Assembly (NCBI RefSeq): GCF_004217185.1
Contig: NZ_SHKL01000001.1
Span: forward strand, 5,888,001-5,952,000
DNA: 64,000 nucleotides
Source of the DNA: Pseudonocardia sediminis
GTDB lineage: Bacteria > Actinomycetota > Actinomycetes > Mycobacteriales > Pseudonocardiaceae
Reading direction: 5' to 3'
The notes beneath the pieces were generated by a model, which saw only the letters and a list, made by a program, of their open reading frames with translations, was not told the origin of the DNA and searched no databases. Numbering within the stretch: the stretch's first letter is position 1; each line of letters begins with the position of its first letter. The position numbers and the translations under genes were made by a program. Of this stretch, positions 1 through 11,100 are shown in pieces.

Positions 1-3000
1 CACCGTCACGGCCGTCGGACGGGCGGTCGAGGTCGGACGGGCGCAGCACCCGGGACGGGAGGGCCAGGCCCGGCGGGGGCTCCCGGTCGGTGAGGAGGAC
101 CGGCGCCGCGACCTGGCCGAGGACGGCGTCGAGGCGCTCGACCGGGTAGGCGTCGTGCAGCGGCAGGTAGGCACCGCCGGCCGCGAGAACGGCCAGCATC
201 GCGGTCGCGAGGTCGGTGGAGCGGCCCATCAGCAGTGCCACCGGCGTCTCCGGCCCTACGCCGGCCGCGACGAGCACCTCCGCCCAGCGCCCGGCCCGGG
301 CCGCCAGCTCGCCGTAGGTGGTGGACCGCCCGCCGTCGACGAGGGCCACGGCGTCCGGGGTCCGGGCCGCCCACCGCTCGAACCGCTCGACGATCCCGGT
401 GGGCGCCGCGGGCAGGGGCGCGCCCTCGGCGGCGACCCGCACCGCGTCCCGCTCGCCGTCGGCCATGAGGTCGAGCGAGCCCAGCGGCCGTCCCGGCTCG
501 GACGTCGCGGCGTCGAGCAGCCGGGTGTAGCGCGCGGCGAGGCGGGACACGGTGTCGTCGTCGAAGAGGTCCCGGGCGAAGACGACCGTGCCCTCGATCC
601 CGGCCGGGTCGCCGTTCGCGTCGACGGTCTCGGTGAGGTCGAACGACAGGTCGAACTTCGCCGGTCCGGTCCCGGCGTCGGCCTCGGCCACGACCGTCGT
701 GGGGCCGAGGTCGAGGTCGGGGGTTGCGGTGTTCTGCAGGACGAGCATCACGGTGAACAGCGGGTGCCGGCCCAGCGAGCGCTCCGGCGCGAGCACCTCG
801 ACGAGCCGGTCGAACGGCATCTCGCGGTGCGCGAACGCCGCCAGGTCGTCCGCGCGGACCCGGTCGAGCAGCTCGGTGAACCCCGGGTCGCCGCCGGTGT
901 CGGTACGCAGCACCAGGGTGTTGACGAACAGCCCGACGACGTCGTCGACGGCCGGGTCGCCGCGCCCGGCGACCGCGGTGCCCACCCCGATGTCGGTGCC
1001 GGCACCGAGCCGGGTGAGCAGGCCCGCGAGGGCGGCGTGCAGCACCATGAACACGCTCGCCGAGCGGGCCCGGGCCAGGCCGGCCAGCGCCGCGTGCACC
1101 GGCGCCGGGACCGAGAGGCGCACGAGCCCGGACCGGTGGCCCAGGATGTCCGGGCGCGGCCGGTCGGTCGGCAGCTCCGTCACCTCGGGCAGCCCGGTGA
1201 GCCGGTCGCGCCAGTAGCCGAGCTGCCGGGAGATCTCGCTGTCCGGGTCGTCCTCGCGTCCCAGGGTCTCGTGCTGCCAGCTCACGTGGTCGGCGTAGGT
1301 CACCGGCAGCGGCTCCCACGACGGTGCGGCACCGGCGGCGCGCGCCCGGTGGGCCGTGCCCAGGTCGCGCAGCAGCGGGGTCAGCGACCACCCGTCGGCC
1401 GCGACGTGGTGCACGACGAGCAGCAGCAGGTGCTCGTCCGGTGCGGTCGCGAACAGGCGGACCCGCCACGGCGGCGCGGCGGCCAGGTCGAAGGGGGCAC
1501 CGGCCGCGGCGGTCAGCTCGGACACCGCCCGGGCCGGGTCGACGGGGTACGGGCCGATCGGGCCGAGCAGCCGCTCCGCCTCCGCCGCCGGGTGGACACG
1601 GGCCCGGGGACGGCCGCCGTCGTCGGGGTAGGAGGTGCGCAGGACCGGGTGCCGGACCGTGACGTCGACGAGCGCCGCACGCAGCGCCGCGACGTCGAGC
1701 TCTCCGGTCAGCCGCAGCGCGATCGGGATGTGGTAGCGCCCGGCGCCGCCCGGACCGTCGAGGTGCTCGAGGAACCACAGCCGCGCCTGGGCGAAGGAGA
1801 GCGCGTCACCCCCGGAGCCGGGGCGGACCGACGGGCGGGCGGTACCGGCGTCGGCGAGCTCGACGGCCAGCGCTGCCGGGGTCGGGGCCAGGAAGACGGT
1901 GCGGAGCGCCAGCTCCCGCCCGAGCTCGGCACGCACCCGCCCGACCAGCTTCGTGACCAGCAGGGAGTGCCCGCCGAGGGCGAAGAAGTCGTCGTCGGGG
2001 CCGGGCACCGGGCCGGCCAGGACCTCGCCGAACAGACGGCAGAGCCGTTCCTCCAGCGGGCCGGACGGGTCCCGGCCGGGCTGCACGGTCACCGCGGCCG
2101 GTGCGGGCAGGGCCGCCCGGTCGAGCTTGCCGGTGGGCCCGAGCGGCAGGCGTTCGAGCAGGACCACCGCGGCCGGCACCATCCCTGCGGGCAGGCGCGC
2201 GGCCACGTGCTCGCGCAGCGCCGCCGGGTCCGGCGCCGCACCGGGCGCGGGCACCACGTAGGCGACGAGCTCGGCGTCCCCGCGGGCGTCCGGGCGCGCG
2301 AGCGCGGCGGAGCGCACCACGTCGGGGTGCTCGGCCAGCGCGGCCACGATCTCGGCCGGCTCGATCCGCACGCCGCGTACCTTCACCTGGTCGTCGGCGC
2401 GGCCGGCGTGCTCGAGCAGCCCGTCGGCCCGCCACCGGGCGAGGTCGCCGGTCCGGTACATCCGGGTGCCGCGGGGGCCGAAAGGGTCGGCGACGAACCG
2501 GCCGGCGGTCAGGTCCGGACGGCCCCGGTAGCCACGGGCCAGCGCGGCGCCGGCGACGTAGAGCTCTCCGACGACGCCGGGGGGCGCCGGCGACAGCGCG
2601 GCGTCGAGGACGTAGACGCGGGTGTTGTCCAGCGGGGTACCGGTGGGGGCGGCCGGGCCGTCCAGCCCGCCCGGGCCGGTCGTGGTGCGCCAGCCGGTGC
2701 AGTACACGGTGGTCTCGGTGGGACCGTAGAGGTTGACCAGCTCCTCGGAGCGGATCCGGGAACGGATGCGGTCGAACGTGGCCGACGGCAGCCCCTCACC
2801 GGCGAGCACCACCGACCGCGCGGTGAGGTCGGCGCCGGCGTCGACCACGTCGGCGGTGACCGACGGGACACCGCAGACGATCCCGCCGCTCCACGGGCCG
2901 CGGTCGACCATCGCGGTCAGGTCGTCGACCAGCTCGAGGCGCCCACCGGCCAGCAGCGGCACGAACAGCTCGAACACGGACACGTCGAAGGCGAGCGAGC

Positions 3001-6000
3001 TGGCCGCCAGCACCGACGACAGCCGTTCGGGTCCGAAGTGGTCGACGCCCCACAGCACGAGGTCGACCACGGCCCGATCGCCGACGGCGACGCCCTTGGG
3101 CCGTCCCGTCGAGCCGGAGGTGTAGATGACGTAGGTGAGCGCGTCCGGGTGCCGGGGCGGCGCCGCCCGTCCGGCCGGGGCGTGTTCCCGCGGTGCGGGC
3201 ACGGCGTCCGGCCCGGTCACGTCCAGGATCGGGGCGACACAGCTCGAGGGCAGCCGCGGTGCGGTCGCGGGATCGGAGAGGACGAGCACCGGGCGCGCGT
3301 CGTCGACGACGGTGGCGATCCGCTCCGGCGGCATCCGGGTGTCCAGTGGCAGGTAGGCGCCGCCGGCACGCAGCACCGCCCACACCGCGACGATCATCCC
3401 GGGTGTGCGGGGCAGCGCGATCCCCACCACCGACTCCGCGCCGACGCCGTGCTCCCGCAGTGCCCGGGCGAGCCGGTCGGAGGCCTCGTCCAGCTCGGCG
3501 ACGGTCATCGTGCGGTCCCCGGCCACGACCGCGCACGCCTGCGGGCTGCGGCGCACCAGGTCGTCGAACAGGTCGGTCAGGGCCCGTTCCGGGCGCGGTC
3601 GACCGGTCTCGTTCCAGGTCTCGAGCATGCGGTGCCGCGTGTCGGCGCCGAGCAGGTCGACCGCGCCGATCCGCACCCCCGGTTCGGCGAGGACCGCGTC
3701 GAGCAGGCGGGTCCAGCACTCCACCAGGGACTCCACGGTGGCGGCGGTGAACAGGTCGGTGGCGTGGTGGACGGACCCGCGCACGCCCGCGGGCAGGCCG
3801 TCGGCGTCGCGGTGCTCGACCAGGTCGACCAGCAGGTCGAACTTGGCGTTCGCGGTCTCCAGTGGCTCCTCGGTGACGTCCAGCCCTCCCCACGCCCCCA
3901 GGCCCGGGTCGGTGTCCTCGCCGAGGGCGAGCATCACCTGGAACAGAGGGTGACGTCCCAGCGCGCGTGGCGGGTTGAGCACCTCCACCAGCCGCTCGAA
4001 CGGGACGTCCTGGTGGGCGAACGCCGCCAGGTCGGTGCGGCGTACCCGGGCGAGCAGCTCGGCGAAGGTCGGATCGCCCGAGGTGTCGGTGCGCAGCACC
4101 GAGGTGGTGACGAAGAAGCCGACGAGGTCCTCCAGCGCCGCGTCGGTCCGGCCCGAGGTGACGGTGCCGACGGGGATGTCGGTCCCGGCGCCGTACCGGG
4201 TCAGCAGTACGGCGAGCGCGGCCTGCAGCACCATGAACACGCTCACCCGGTGCTCGCGGGCGGTGTCGACGAGCCGGGCGTGCATCCCCGCGTCGAGTGC
4301 GACCGGGACGCGGTGCGCGGCCGGGGCGGGGTCCCCCGCGCGGCGCGCACCGTCGGTCGGCAGGTCCAGGGCGGGGGGCAGGTCGGCCAGCTCGTCAGTC
4401 CAGAACGCGAGCTGCTCGTCGAGCCGGCCCCGGGCGCCCAGGACGTCGCGCTGCCACAGGGCGTGGTCGGCGTACTGCACCGGGAGCGGTTCGGGGGCCG
4501 CCGTGTCGCCGTCGCCGGTCCGTCGCGTGTAGGCGACGGCGACGTCACGCAGCAGCGGGGTCCACGACCAGCCGTCGGAGACGATGTGGTGCAGCACCAC
4601 GAGCAGGACCGGGTCCCGGCCGTGCACGTGCGCCAGCACCAGCCGCAGCGGGAGCTCCGCATCGAGGGAGAACGGACGCGCCGCGTGCCGGGCGAGGACC
4701 GCGTCGACCTCGTCCGGGCGGATCTCGACCCGTACGACGGCCGCGGCCAGCCCGGCGCGCGCCTGCTCGGGGGAGAGGATGCGCTGGTACGGCTCACCGT
4801 CGTGCACCGCGAACTCGGTGCGCAGCGCCTCGTGCCGCTCCAGTACGTCGCCCCAGGCGTCGATCAGGGCCGTGGTGTCGAGGGCCGCACGGGCCGGACG
4901 CAGGCGCAGCGCCACCGGCAGGTGGTAGGCGCCGGGGTCCTCGCCCATCTGCTCGAGGAACCACAGCCGGCGCTGCGCCAGCGAGAGCGGGATCCGGTCC
5001 GGGCGCGGCTGCGGGGTCACCGCGGGCCGTCCGGGCGCGGCCCCGCCGACGAGACGGGCCAGGCCGGCGACGGTCGGCGCCTCGAACACCGCCCGGACGC
5101 CGACCTCGGCGTCGAGCGCCGACCGGATGCGGCTGACCAGCCGGGTGGCGAGCAGCGAGTGCCCGCCGAGGGCGAAGAAGTCGGCGTCGGCGCGCACGTC
5201 GCCGATCCCGAGCAGCTCGGAGAACAGCCCGGCCAGGACGCGCTCGGCGAAGGTAGCGGGACGGCGTCCCCGGCCCGGCCGGGACGGCACCGCGTCCGGG
5301 GCCGGCAACGCGCGCCGGTCCACCTTGCCACCGGGGGTGCGGGGCAGCTCGTCGTGCAGCACGACCGCCGACGGGACCATCGGCTCGGGCAGGCGTGCGC
5401 GCAGGTCGGCGAGCAGGGCCTCCCGGTCGAGCGTGTCCCCGGCAGCGACCACGTGGGCGACGAGTGTCGTGTCGGTGTCCGGGTCCGCCGCGCCGAGGGC
5501 GACGACGGCGGCGCGCGCGACCCGCGGGTCCGCGGTGAGCGCGGCCTCGACCTCGCCCGTCTCCACCCGGTGCCCGCGGATCTTGACCTGGTCGTCGGCC
5601 CGGCCGACGAACTCCAGCTCCCAGCCCTCGGACCAGCGTGCGAGGTCGCCGGTGCGGTAGAGACGCCCGCCCGGGTCGCCGAACGGGTCGGCGACGAAGT
5701 GCTCGGCGGTCAGTGCGGGCCGCCCGAGGTAGCCGCGGGCCAGACCGGCCCCGGCGATGTGGACCTCCCCCACCACGCCGCGGGCCACCGGCCGCAGCGC
5801 GGTGTCGAGCAGATGTATCCGGGTGCGGGGCAGAGGGGTGCCGAGCGGGACGGTGCCGGCCGGTGCGTCGTCGCCGGCCGGGACCTCGAGCGCGGTCACG
5901 GCGACCGTGGCCTCGGTCGGTCCGTACTCCGACACCACCCGGACGCCGGGCCGGTGGGCGCGCCACGCCTGCAACGTCGGACCGGACAGCGCCTCGCCGC

Positions 6001-8182
6001 CGACGAGCAGCTCGGCGCCCGGGTCGAACCCGTCACCGAGGGCGTCGAGCAGCTCCAGATGGCTGGGGGTGATCTTCAGCAGGCCACCGGGGACGGCGTC
6101 GCCGTCGGTGAGCTCCCCGACCTGCACGCACCCTCCCGCGGCGAGCGGGCCGAGCAGCGACGGGACGGTGCCGTCGACGGTCAGCGGCGCGTGCAGCAGC
6201 GCCCCGACGCGCAGCGACGGCAGCGCGGTCACCGCCCACCGCAGGTAGTTCGCGACCGCGCGGTGGGTCACCACCACACCCTTGGGGGTGCCGGTGGAGC
6301 CCGAGGTGTAGAGCACGTACGCGGCGTCGTCCGGGTGCGGCCGCGGGCGCGAGAACCCGTCCCCGGGTGCGGCCGGCGGACGGGCGCACCCGGTCACGTC
6401 GAGCACGGCCCCCTCCGGCACCGGCAGCGCGACGGCCGGCCCGGCACCGACGGTGAGGACCCGCAGCGGAGCGGTGTCGTCGAGGATCGCGCGCAGCCGC
6501 TCGACCGGCTGGTCCGGGTCGAGCGGCACGTAGGCCGACCCCGACTCGAGCACGGCCAGCACCGCGACCACCGCGTCCGCCCCGCGCGGCAGGGCGACGG
6601 CGATCCGCTGTCCCGGCCCGGCGCCCACGGCGACGAGACGGTCGGCGAGCGCGCCGGCCGCGGCGTGCAGGGCGGCGGCGTCGAGCTCGGTCGCGCCGTC
6701 GCGCACCGCCGGCACGTGCGGGGCGGAGGCGGCCCGCGCCCGCAGCAGGCCCACGACGGTGTCCCCGTCCCCGTCCCTGCCCGCCCCGCCGTCGGTGACG
6801 GCGGCGGGGCGGGCGCGCTCGTCGGGCGGGAGGAGGTCCAGACCGGCCAGCGGCCGGGACGGGTCGTCGGCGAGCTGGCTGAACAGGTGCTGCATCTGCG
6901 CGGCCAGGCGGGCGACCACCGGCCGCGCGAGGACGTCACCGCGGAAGGTCAACCGGTAGCCGAGCCGGTCGTCGCCGGGCAGCCCGGCCAGCCCGACCGT
7001 GTAGTGCGTGGAGTCACGGGCCTGCACGTCGGTGATCCGCACGCCGTCGGCGAGGACCGGCGTCGCCTCGGCGTCGACCGGGTAGTTCTCGAACACGGTG
7101 CTGGTGTCGAACAGCTCGGTCCGCCCGACCCGTCGCAGCACCTCGGCCAGGCCCACGTGCTGGTGGGTGAGCAGGTCGGCCTGCGCGGCCTGCACGCGGT
7201 CGAGCAGGGTGTCCAGGCGTTCGTCCCAGGACCAGCGCACGCGCACCGGCAGCGTGTTGATGAACAGGCCGACCATCCGCTCCACGCCGGGCAGCTCGGC
7301 GGGGCGGCCGGAGACGGTGGCGCCGAACGTGACGTCGGTGCGCCCGAGCGCGGTCCCCAGCACGATCGCCCAGCAGGCGCGCATCGCCGTGTTGGTCGTC
7401 CACCCGTGCCGGCGGGTCGTCGCCGCGAGCCGGGCGGTCAGGTCGGCGGAGAGCTCGACGGTCTCGGTCAGCGGGGCCGGGACGGACCCCGGGACCCGGC
7501 GGCCCAGCTCCGCGGCCAGGGTCGGCCCGGGCACCCCCTCCAGCGCCCGGGCGTGCGCGTCCAGCGCCGCGTCGGTGTCCTGGGCAGCCAGCCACGCGAG
7601 GTGCTCGCGGAAGCCGACCACCGGCCCGAGTGCGGTGGGCCCGGCGTCGTAGAGGGTGAACAGCTCGTCGAGCAGCACCGGGAACGACCATCCGTCGAGC
7701 AGGATGTGGTGCACGGTCAGCACGACGCGGGCCCGCCCGCCCGGCAGCCGGACGAGCATCATCCGCAGCAGCGGTGCGCGGTGCATCGCGAACCGGGTGG
7801 CGCGCTGGGCCTCCACCAGCTCGGCGCACCGGCGCTCGGCGTCCCCTCCGTCGGGGTCGGCACCGTCGGGGTCGGCACCGTCGGGGTCGGCACCGTCGGC
7901 GTCGAGCGCGACCTCCCGCCACGGCAGGCGCACGCCGCGCCGGACCACGGCGAGCGGGCGGTCCAGGCCCTGGTGCCGGAACCCCACGCGCAGCGTGGCG
8001 TGCCGGTCGAGCAGCTGTTGCCCGGCGCGCCGCAGACGGCCGGCGTCCACCGGGCCGTGCAGGTCGGCGGTCAGCTGCACGGTGTAGACGTCGGTGCCCT
8101 CGTCGGCGTAGAGGGCGTGGAACAGCAGACCCTCCTGCAACGGGGTCAGCGGCAGCACGTCCTCGACAGTGGACTCGCTCAC
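1..8182 (-). CDS. NRPS 2, at least C-A-PCP-C-A-PCP-C-A (3' end outside window)
   Basis: Second peptide synthetase of the cluster, at least 2727 residues, open at the window edge. The GTG start at 8182 overlaps the TGA of the preceding NRPS (GTGA) and begins VSESTVEDVLPLTPLQEG, a typical acceptor end plus C1 motif. Order with approximate residues: C1 (HHILLDGWS, 159), A1 (YTSGSTGTPKG, 628; GGKVDR, 955), PCP1 (FFALGGHSLL, 1007), C2 (HHIVSDGWS, 1197), A2 (TSGSTG, 1687; TGKLD), PCP2 (FFALGGHSLL, 2071), C3 (HHVAADGWS, 2259), A3 (core A1-A2 region only). By analogy with the Stachelhaus positions, A1 reads DGPKLGEVAK and A2 DVFCVALVYK. A1 shares seven of ten residues with the Asn code DLTKLGEVGK, but its A4 motif is aberrant (TVDGTV). 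A2 is not a code I can assign. C1 accepts the D-configured peptide left by the upstream E domain. Further modules or a release domain must lie to the left. Confidence 0.95.
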   Translation of the reverse strand, partial: MSESTVEDVLPLTPLQEGLLFHALYADEGTDVYTVQLTADLHGPVDAGRLRRAGQQLLDRHATLRVGFRHQGLDRPLAVVRRGVRLPWREVALDADGADPDGADPDGADPDGGDAERRCAELVEAQRATRFAMHRAPLLRMMLVRLPGGRARVVLTVHHILLDGWSFPVLLDELFTLYDAGPTALGPVVGFREHLAWLAAQDTDAALDAHARALEGVPGPTLAAELGRRVPGSVPAPLTETVELSADLTARLAATTRRHGWTTNTAMRACWAIVLGTALGRTDVTFGATVSGRPAELPGVERMVGLFINTLPVRVRWSWDERLDTLLDRVQAAQADLLTHQHVGLAEVLRRVGRTELFDTSTVFENYPVDAEATPVLADGVRITDVQARDSTHYTVGLAGLPGDDRLGYRLTFRGDVLARPVVARLAAQMQHLFSQLADDPSRPLAGLDLLPPDERARPAAVTDGGAGRDGDGDTVVGLLRARAASAPHVPAVRDGATELDAAALHAAAGALADRLVAVGAGPGQRIAVALPRGADAVVAVLAVLESGSAYVPLDPDQPVERLRAILDDTAPLRVLTVGAGPAVALPVPEGAVLDVTGCARPPAAPGDGFSRPRPHPDDAAYVLYTSGSTGTPKGVVVTHRAVANYLRWAVTALPSLRVGALLHAPLTVDGTVPSLLGPLAAGGCVQVGELTDGDAVPGGLLKITPSHLELLDALGDGFDPGAELLVGGEALSGPTLQAWRAHRPGVRVVSEYGPTEATVAVTALEVPAGDDAPAGTVPLGTPLPRTRIHLLDTALRPVARGVVGEVHIAGAGLARGYLGRPALTAEHFVADPFGDPGGRLYRTGDLARWSEGWELEFVGRADDQVKIRGHRVETGEVEAALTADPRVARAAVVALGAADPDTDTTLVAHVVAAGDTLDREALLADLRARLPEPMVPSAVVLHDELPRTPGGKVDRRALPAPDAVPSRPGRGRRPATFAERVLAGLFSELLGIGDVRADADFFALGGHSLLATRLVSRIRSALDAEVGVRAVFEAPTVAGLARLVGGAAPGRPAVTPQPRPDRIPLSLAQRRLWFLEQMGEDPGAYHLPVALRLRPARAALDTTALIDAWGDVLERHEALRTEFAVHDGEPYQRILSPEQARAGLAAAVVRVEIRPDEVDAVLARHAARPFSLDAELPLRLVLAHVHGRDPVLLVVLHHIVSDGWSWTPLLRDVAVAYTRRTGDGDTAAPEPLPVQYADHALWQRDVLGARGRLDEQLAFWTDELADLPPALDLPTDGARRAGDPAPAAHRVPVALDAGMHARLVDTAREHRVSVFMVLQAALAVLLTRYGAGTDIPVGTVTSGRTDAALEDLVGFFVTTSVLRTDTSGDPTFAELLARVRRTDLAAFAHQDVPFERLVEVLNPPRALGRHPLFQVMLALGEDTDPGLGAWGGLDVTEEPLETANAKFDLLVDLVEHRDADGLPAGVRGSVHHATDLFTAATVESLVECWTRLLDAVLAEPGVRIGAVDLLGADTRHRMLETWNETGRPRPERALTDLFDDLVRRSPQACAVVAGDRTMTVAELDEASDRLARALREHGVGAESVVGIALPRTPGMIVAVWAVLRAGGAYLPLDTRMPPERIATVVDDARPVLVLSDPATAPRLPSSCVAPILDVTGPDAVPAPREHAPAGRAAPPRHPDALTYVIYTSGSTGRPKGVAVGDRAVVDLVLWGVDHFGPERLSSVLAASSLAFDVSVFELFVPLLAGGRLELVDDLTAMVDRGPWSGGIVCGVPSVTADVVDAGADLTARSVVLAGEGLPSATFDRIRSRIRSEELVNLYGPTETTVYCTGWRTTTGPGGLDGPAAPTGTPLDNTRVYVLDAALSPAPPGVVGELYVAGAALARGYRGRPDLTAGRFVADPFGPRGTRMYRTGDLARWRADGLLEHAGRADDQVKVRGVRIEPAEIVAALAEHPDVVRSAALARPDARGDAELVAYVVPAPGAAPDPAALREHVAARLPAGMVPAAVVLLERLPLGPTGKLDRAALPAPAAVTVQPGRDPSGPLEERLCRLFGEVLAGPVPGPDDDFFALGGHSLLVTKLVGRVRAELGRELALRTVFLAPTPAALAVELADAGTARPSVRPGSGGDALSFAQARLWFLEHLDGPGGAGRYHIPIALRLTGELDVAALRAALVDVTVRHPVLRTSYPDDGGRPRARVHPAAEAERLLGPIGPYPVDPARAVSELTAAAGAPFDLAAAPPWRVRLFATAPDEHLLLLVVHHVAADGWSLTPLLRDLGTAHRARAAGAAPSWEPLPVTYADHVSWQHETLGREDDPDSEISRQLGYWRDRLTGLPEVTELPTDRPRPDILGHRSGLVRLSVPAPVHAALAGLARARSASVFMVLHAALAGLLTRLGAGTDIGVGTAVAGRGDPAVDDVVGLFVNTLVLRTDTGGDPGFTELLDRVRADDLAAFAHREMPFDRLVEVLAPERSLGRHPLFTVMLVLQNTATPDLDLGPTTVVAEADAGTGPAKFDLSFDLTETVDANGDPAGIEGTVVFARDLFDDDTVSRLAARYTRLLDAATSEPGRPLGSLDLMADGERDAVRVAAEGAPLPAAPTGIVERFERWAARTPDAVALVDGGRSTTYGELAARAGRWAEVLVAAGVGPETPVALLMGRSTDLATAMLAVLAAGGAYLPLHDAYPVERLDAVLGQVAAPVLLTDREPPPGLALPSRVLRPSDLDRPSDGRDG
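7846..7905 (-). repeat. In-frame 15-bp tandem repeat inside the first C domain of NRPS 2
   Basis: Four consecutive 15-bp units (accgtcggggtcggc on the plus strand; the first unit differs by one base and the last is diverged). In the minus-strand coding frame they encode Ala-Asp-Pro-Asp-Gly repeats, just N-terminal of the HHxxxDG catalytic region. Because the unit is a multiple of three, copy-number change would not shift the frame. Probably a slippage-prone acidic surface loop. Confidence 0.85.
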
Positions 8183-11100
8183 GAGCCGTACCTCCCGGCC
8201 GGCGTCCCGGTCCTCGCCCGTCCGGCGGCCCGCAGGGGGTCGCCGCGGCCGGACCGGTCGCCGACGAACTCGTCGTCGATCTGGTCGTCGGTCTCGTCGG
8301 TCTGGTCGAACCCGTCCTCGAACCCGCCGTCGTCGTCCTCGATCAGGTCGATCGTGGCCTGGTCGATCGAGACCAGGGACAGGTCCGACGGGGTCAGGCC
8401 GCCCGCCCCGCCGGCGGCGGCGTGAGCGGTGAGACCGCGCAGCGCCGCGAGCCAGTCCCGCAGCAGGGACTCGACGTCGTCCCGGCCGAGCAGGGCCGGG
8501 GCGTACGTCGCGTGCACCCGGAACCGGGGCCCGTGCTCGGTCACCTCGGTCACCGCGTTGATCTCCAGGACGTGCGCCAGCGGCAGCGCCGCGTCGGCCA
8601 CGGCCACCTCGGGCTCGGGCAGCGGGGACCAGGCCGCGCCGCCGTCGTCGGCGACCCCGGCCCGTCCCAGGTAGTTCAGGGCGATCGGCGGTGACGGCAG
8701 CGAGCCCAGCTCGGCCCCGGCGTCCGGATCGAGCCACCGCAGCAGCCCGAAGCCCAGGCCTCCGTCGGGAACGGCGCGCAGACCCTCCTTGACGTCCTTG
8801 AGCGCCGGTCCGCAGGCGGCACCGCCGGCGAGCAGCTCCGGCCAGTCCACGGCGGGCGGGTCCAGGCGGACCGGGTACAGCGTGGTGAACCAGCCGACGG
8901 TGCGCGAGAGGTCCGCCCCGGACGGCGCGGTGTCGCGTCCGTGCGACTCGACCTCCACCCTGACCGGCCGGTCGGTGCCGTGGCGATGTCGCACGGCCAG
9001 GGCCAGGCCGGTGAGCAGCACCTCGTCGACGCGTGCCCGGAAGGCCGACGGCAACGTGGTGAGCAGCAGCTCGGTCTCGCCGGGGGCCAGCGTGGCGGTG
9101 GCCGTCTCCGCCGTGGCCAGGGTGTCGCGTGCCGGGTCGAGCACGAGCGCGTCCAAGGGGTCGCCGTCGGCGGCGTCCAGGACCTGGCGCCAGTACCCCC
9201 GCTGGGCCTGCCAGTACGGGTCGCCGGCGGCGTCGGCCAGCGACCGGGCCCATCCGCGGTAGGACGTCGCCGGTGGCGTGAAGGTGGTGTCCTGGCCGGC
9301 GGCCCGGCCCCGCCAGGCGGCGGCGAGGTCGGGCAGCAGGATCCGCCAGGACACCTCGTCGACGACGAGGTGGTGGGCGAGCAGGAGGAGCCGCCCCGGC
9401 TCGTGCGGGCCGGCGTCGAGGTGCACGACCTCGAGGACGCGGCCCCGCGCCGGGGCCAGGCGGGAGCGGGCCGCGCGGGCCTCGTCGCGTTCCCTGCCTG
9501 CGCGGTCGGCGCCGGGCTCCCCCGCGACGTCGACCCGCCGGAGCAGGTCGGCGGCCCGCACCGATCCGACGGGCCCGACCGAGACCACCCCGGTCCCGGG
9601 GTCGCGACGCAGCCGCAGCGCGTCGTGGTGGTCCACGACGTCCTGCAGGGCGGCGGTCAGGTCGGCCGGATCGATCCCGGGCGGGAGGCCGACCAGGCGG
9701 CTCTGGTGGAACCCGTCGGTGGCGGGTGCGGTTCCCAGCCAGCGCATCATCGGGGTGGCCGGCACGTCGCCGACGGCGTCGTCGGCGACCCTCACCTGCG
9801 TGTCGGGCTCCTGCGCGACGGCCGCGAGTGCCCGCGCGGTGCGGTGCTCGAACACGTCGCGCGGGGTCAGGACGAGGTCGTCGGAACGGATCCGCGCGAC
9901 CAGCTGGATGGCCCCGATGCTGTCCCCGCCGAGGTCGAAGAAGCCGTCGTCGAGACCGACGGCGTCCAGGCCGAGAATCTCGGCGACGGCCGCGGCGACG
10001 AGACGCTCGCGCGGCGAGCCCGCCGTCGCGCCGTCGGTGCCGGCCGTGACCCGCGGTGTGGCCAGCGCGGCCCGGTCGAGCTTGCCGTTCGGGGTCAGCG
10101 GGAACGACCCGCGCACCTCGATCACCGCGGGCACCATGTGCCCCGGCAGCACGCCGGTCAGCTCGGCGCGCAGGCCCGGCCCGTCCACCGGGGGTCCGTC
10201 GGGTGCGGCGACGGCCCAGGCCACCAGCGCGGTCTCACCGGAGGGGAGCTCACGGGCGGCCACGTGCGAGGCCAGGACGCCCGGACGGGCGGTCAGGGCG
10301 GCCTCCACCTCACCGGGCTCGATCCGGAACCCGCGGACCTTGACCTGGTGGTCGGCACGGCCGACGAACTCCAGGCCACCGTCGCGGCGCCGCCGCACGA
10401 CGTCCCCGGTGCGGTACATCCGCGTCCCGGACCCGAACGGGTCGGCGACGAACCGGCCGGCGGTCAGGCCGGGCCGGTGCAGGTAGCCCCGCGCGACGCC
10501 GCCCCCGCTGACGTAGAGCTCGCCGGGCACCTCGGGCGGCAGTGGCGCGAGGTGCTCGTCGAGCACCAGTGCGCGCAGGTCGGCGATCGGCCCGCCGATC
10601 ACGCTCGCCGTACCGGGCCGGGCGTCGGCGGCGGTCAGCGGCAGCCGGGTGACGTGCACGGTGGTCTCGGTGATCCCGTACATGTTGGTCAGCCGCGGGG
10701 CGTCGTCGGCGTGCCGCCGGAACCAGGTGGCCAGCCGGCCCGGGTCCAGCGCCTCACCGCCGAAGACGATCTCGCGCAGTACGAGCCGGTCGCCGAGGCC
10801 GGGGTCGGCCGCGTCGGCCGCCATGAGCTGGTCGAACGCCGACGGGGTCTGGTTCAGGACCGTGACGCGCTCGTCGACGAGCAGGCGCAGCATCGCCTCC
10901 GGGGACCGGCTGGTGTCGTAGGGCACCACGACCAGCCGGCCGCCGTGCAGCAGCGGCCCCCAGATCTCCCACACCGAGAAGTCGAAGGCGTAGGAGTGGA
11001 ACAGCGTCCACACGTCGGACGGCCCGACGGCGAACTCGGCCGCGGTGTGGGTGAACAGCCGCACCACGCAGTCGTGGGTGACGACCACGCCCTTGGGCCG

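Noticed and set aside
155..8425. A 2756-codon plus-strand open frame opposite NRPS 2
   Set aside because: Composition is Arg/Gly/Val/Gln low-complexity with no domain, and the minus strand encodes canonical NRPS motifs; a mirror of high GC codon usage.
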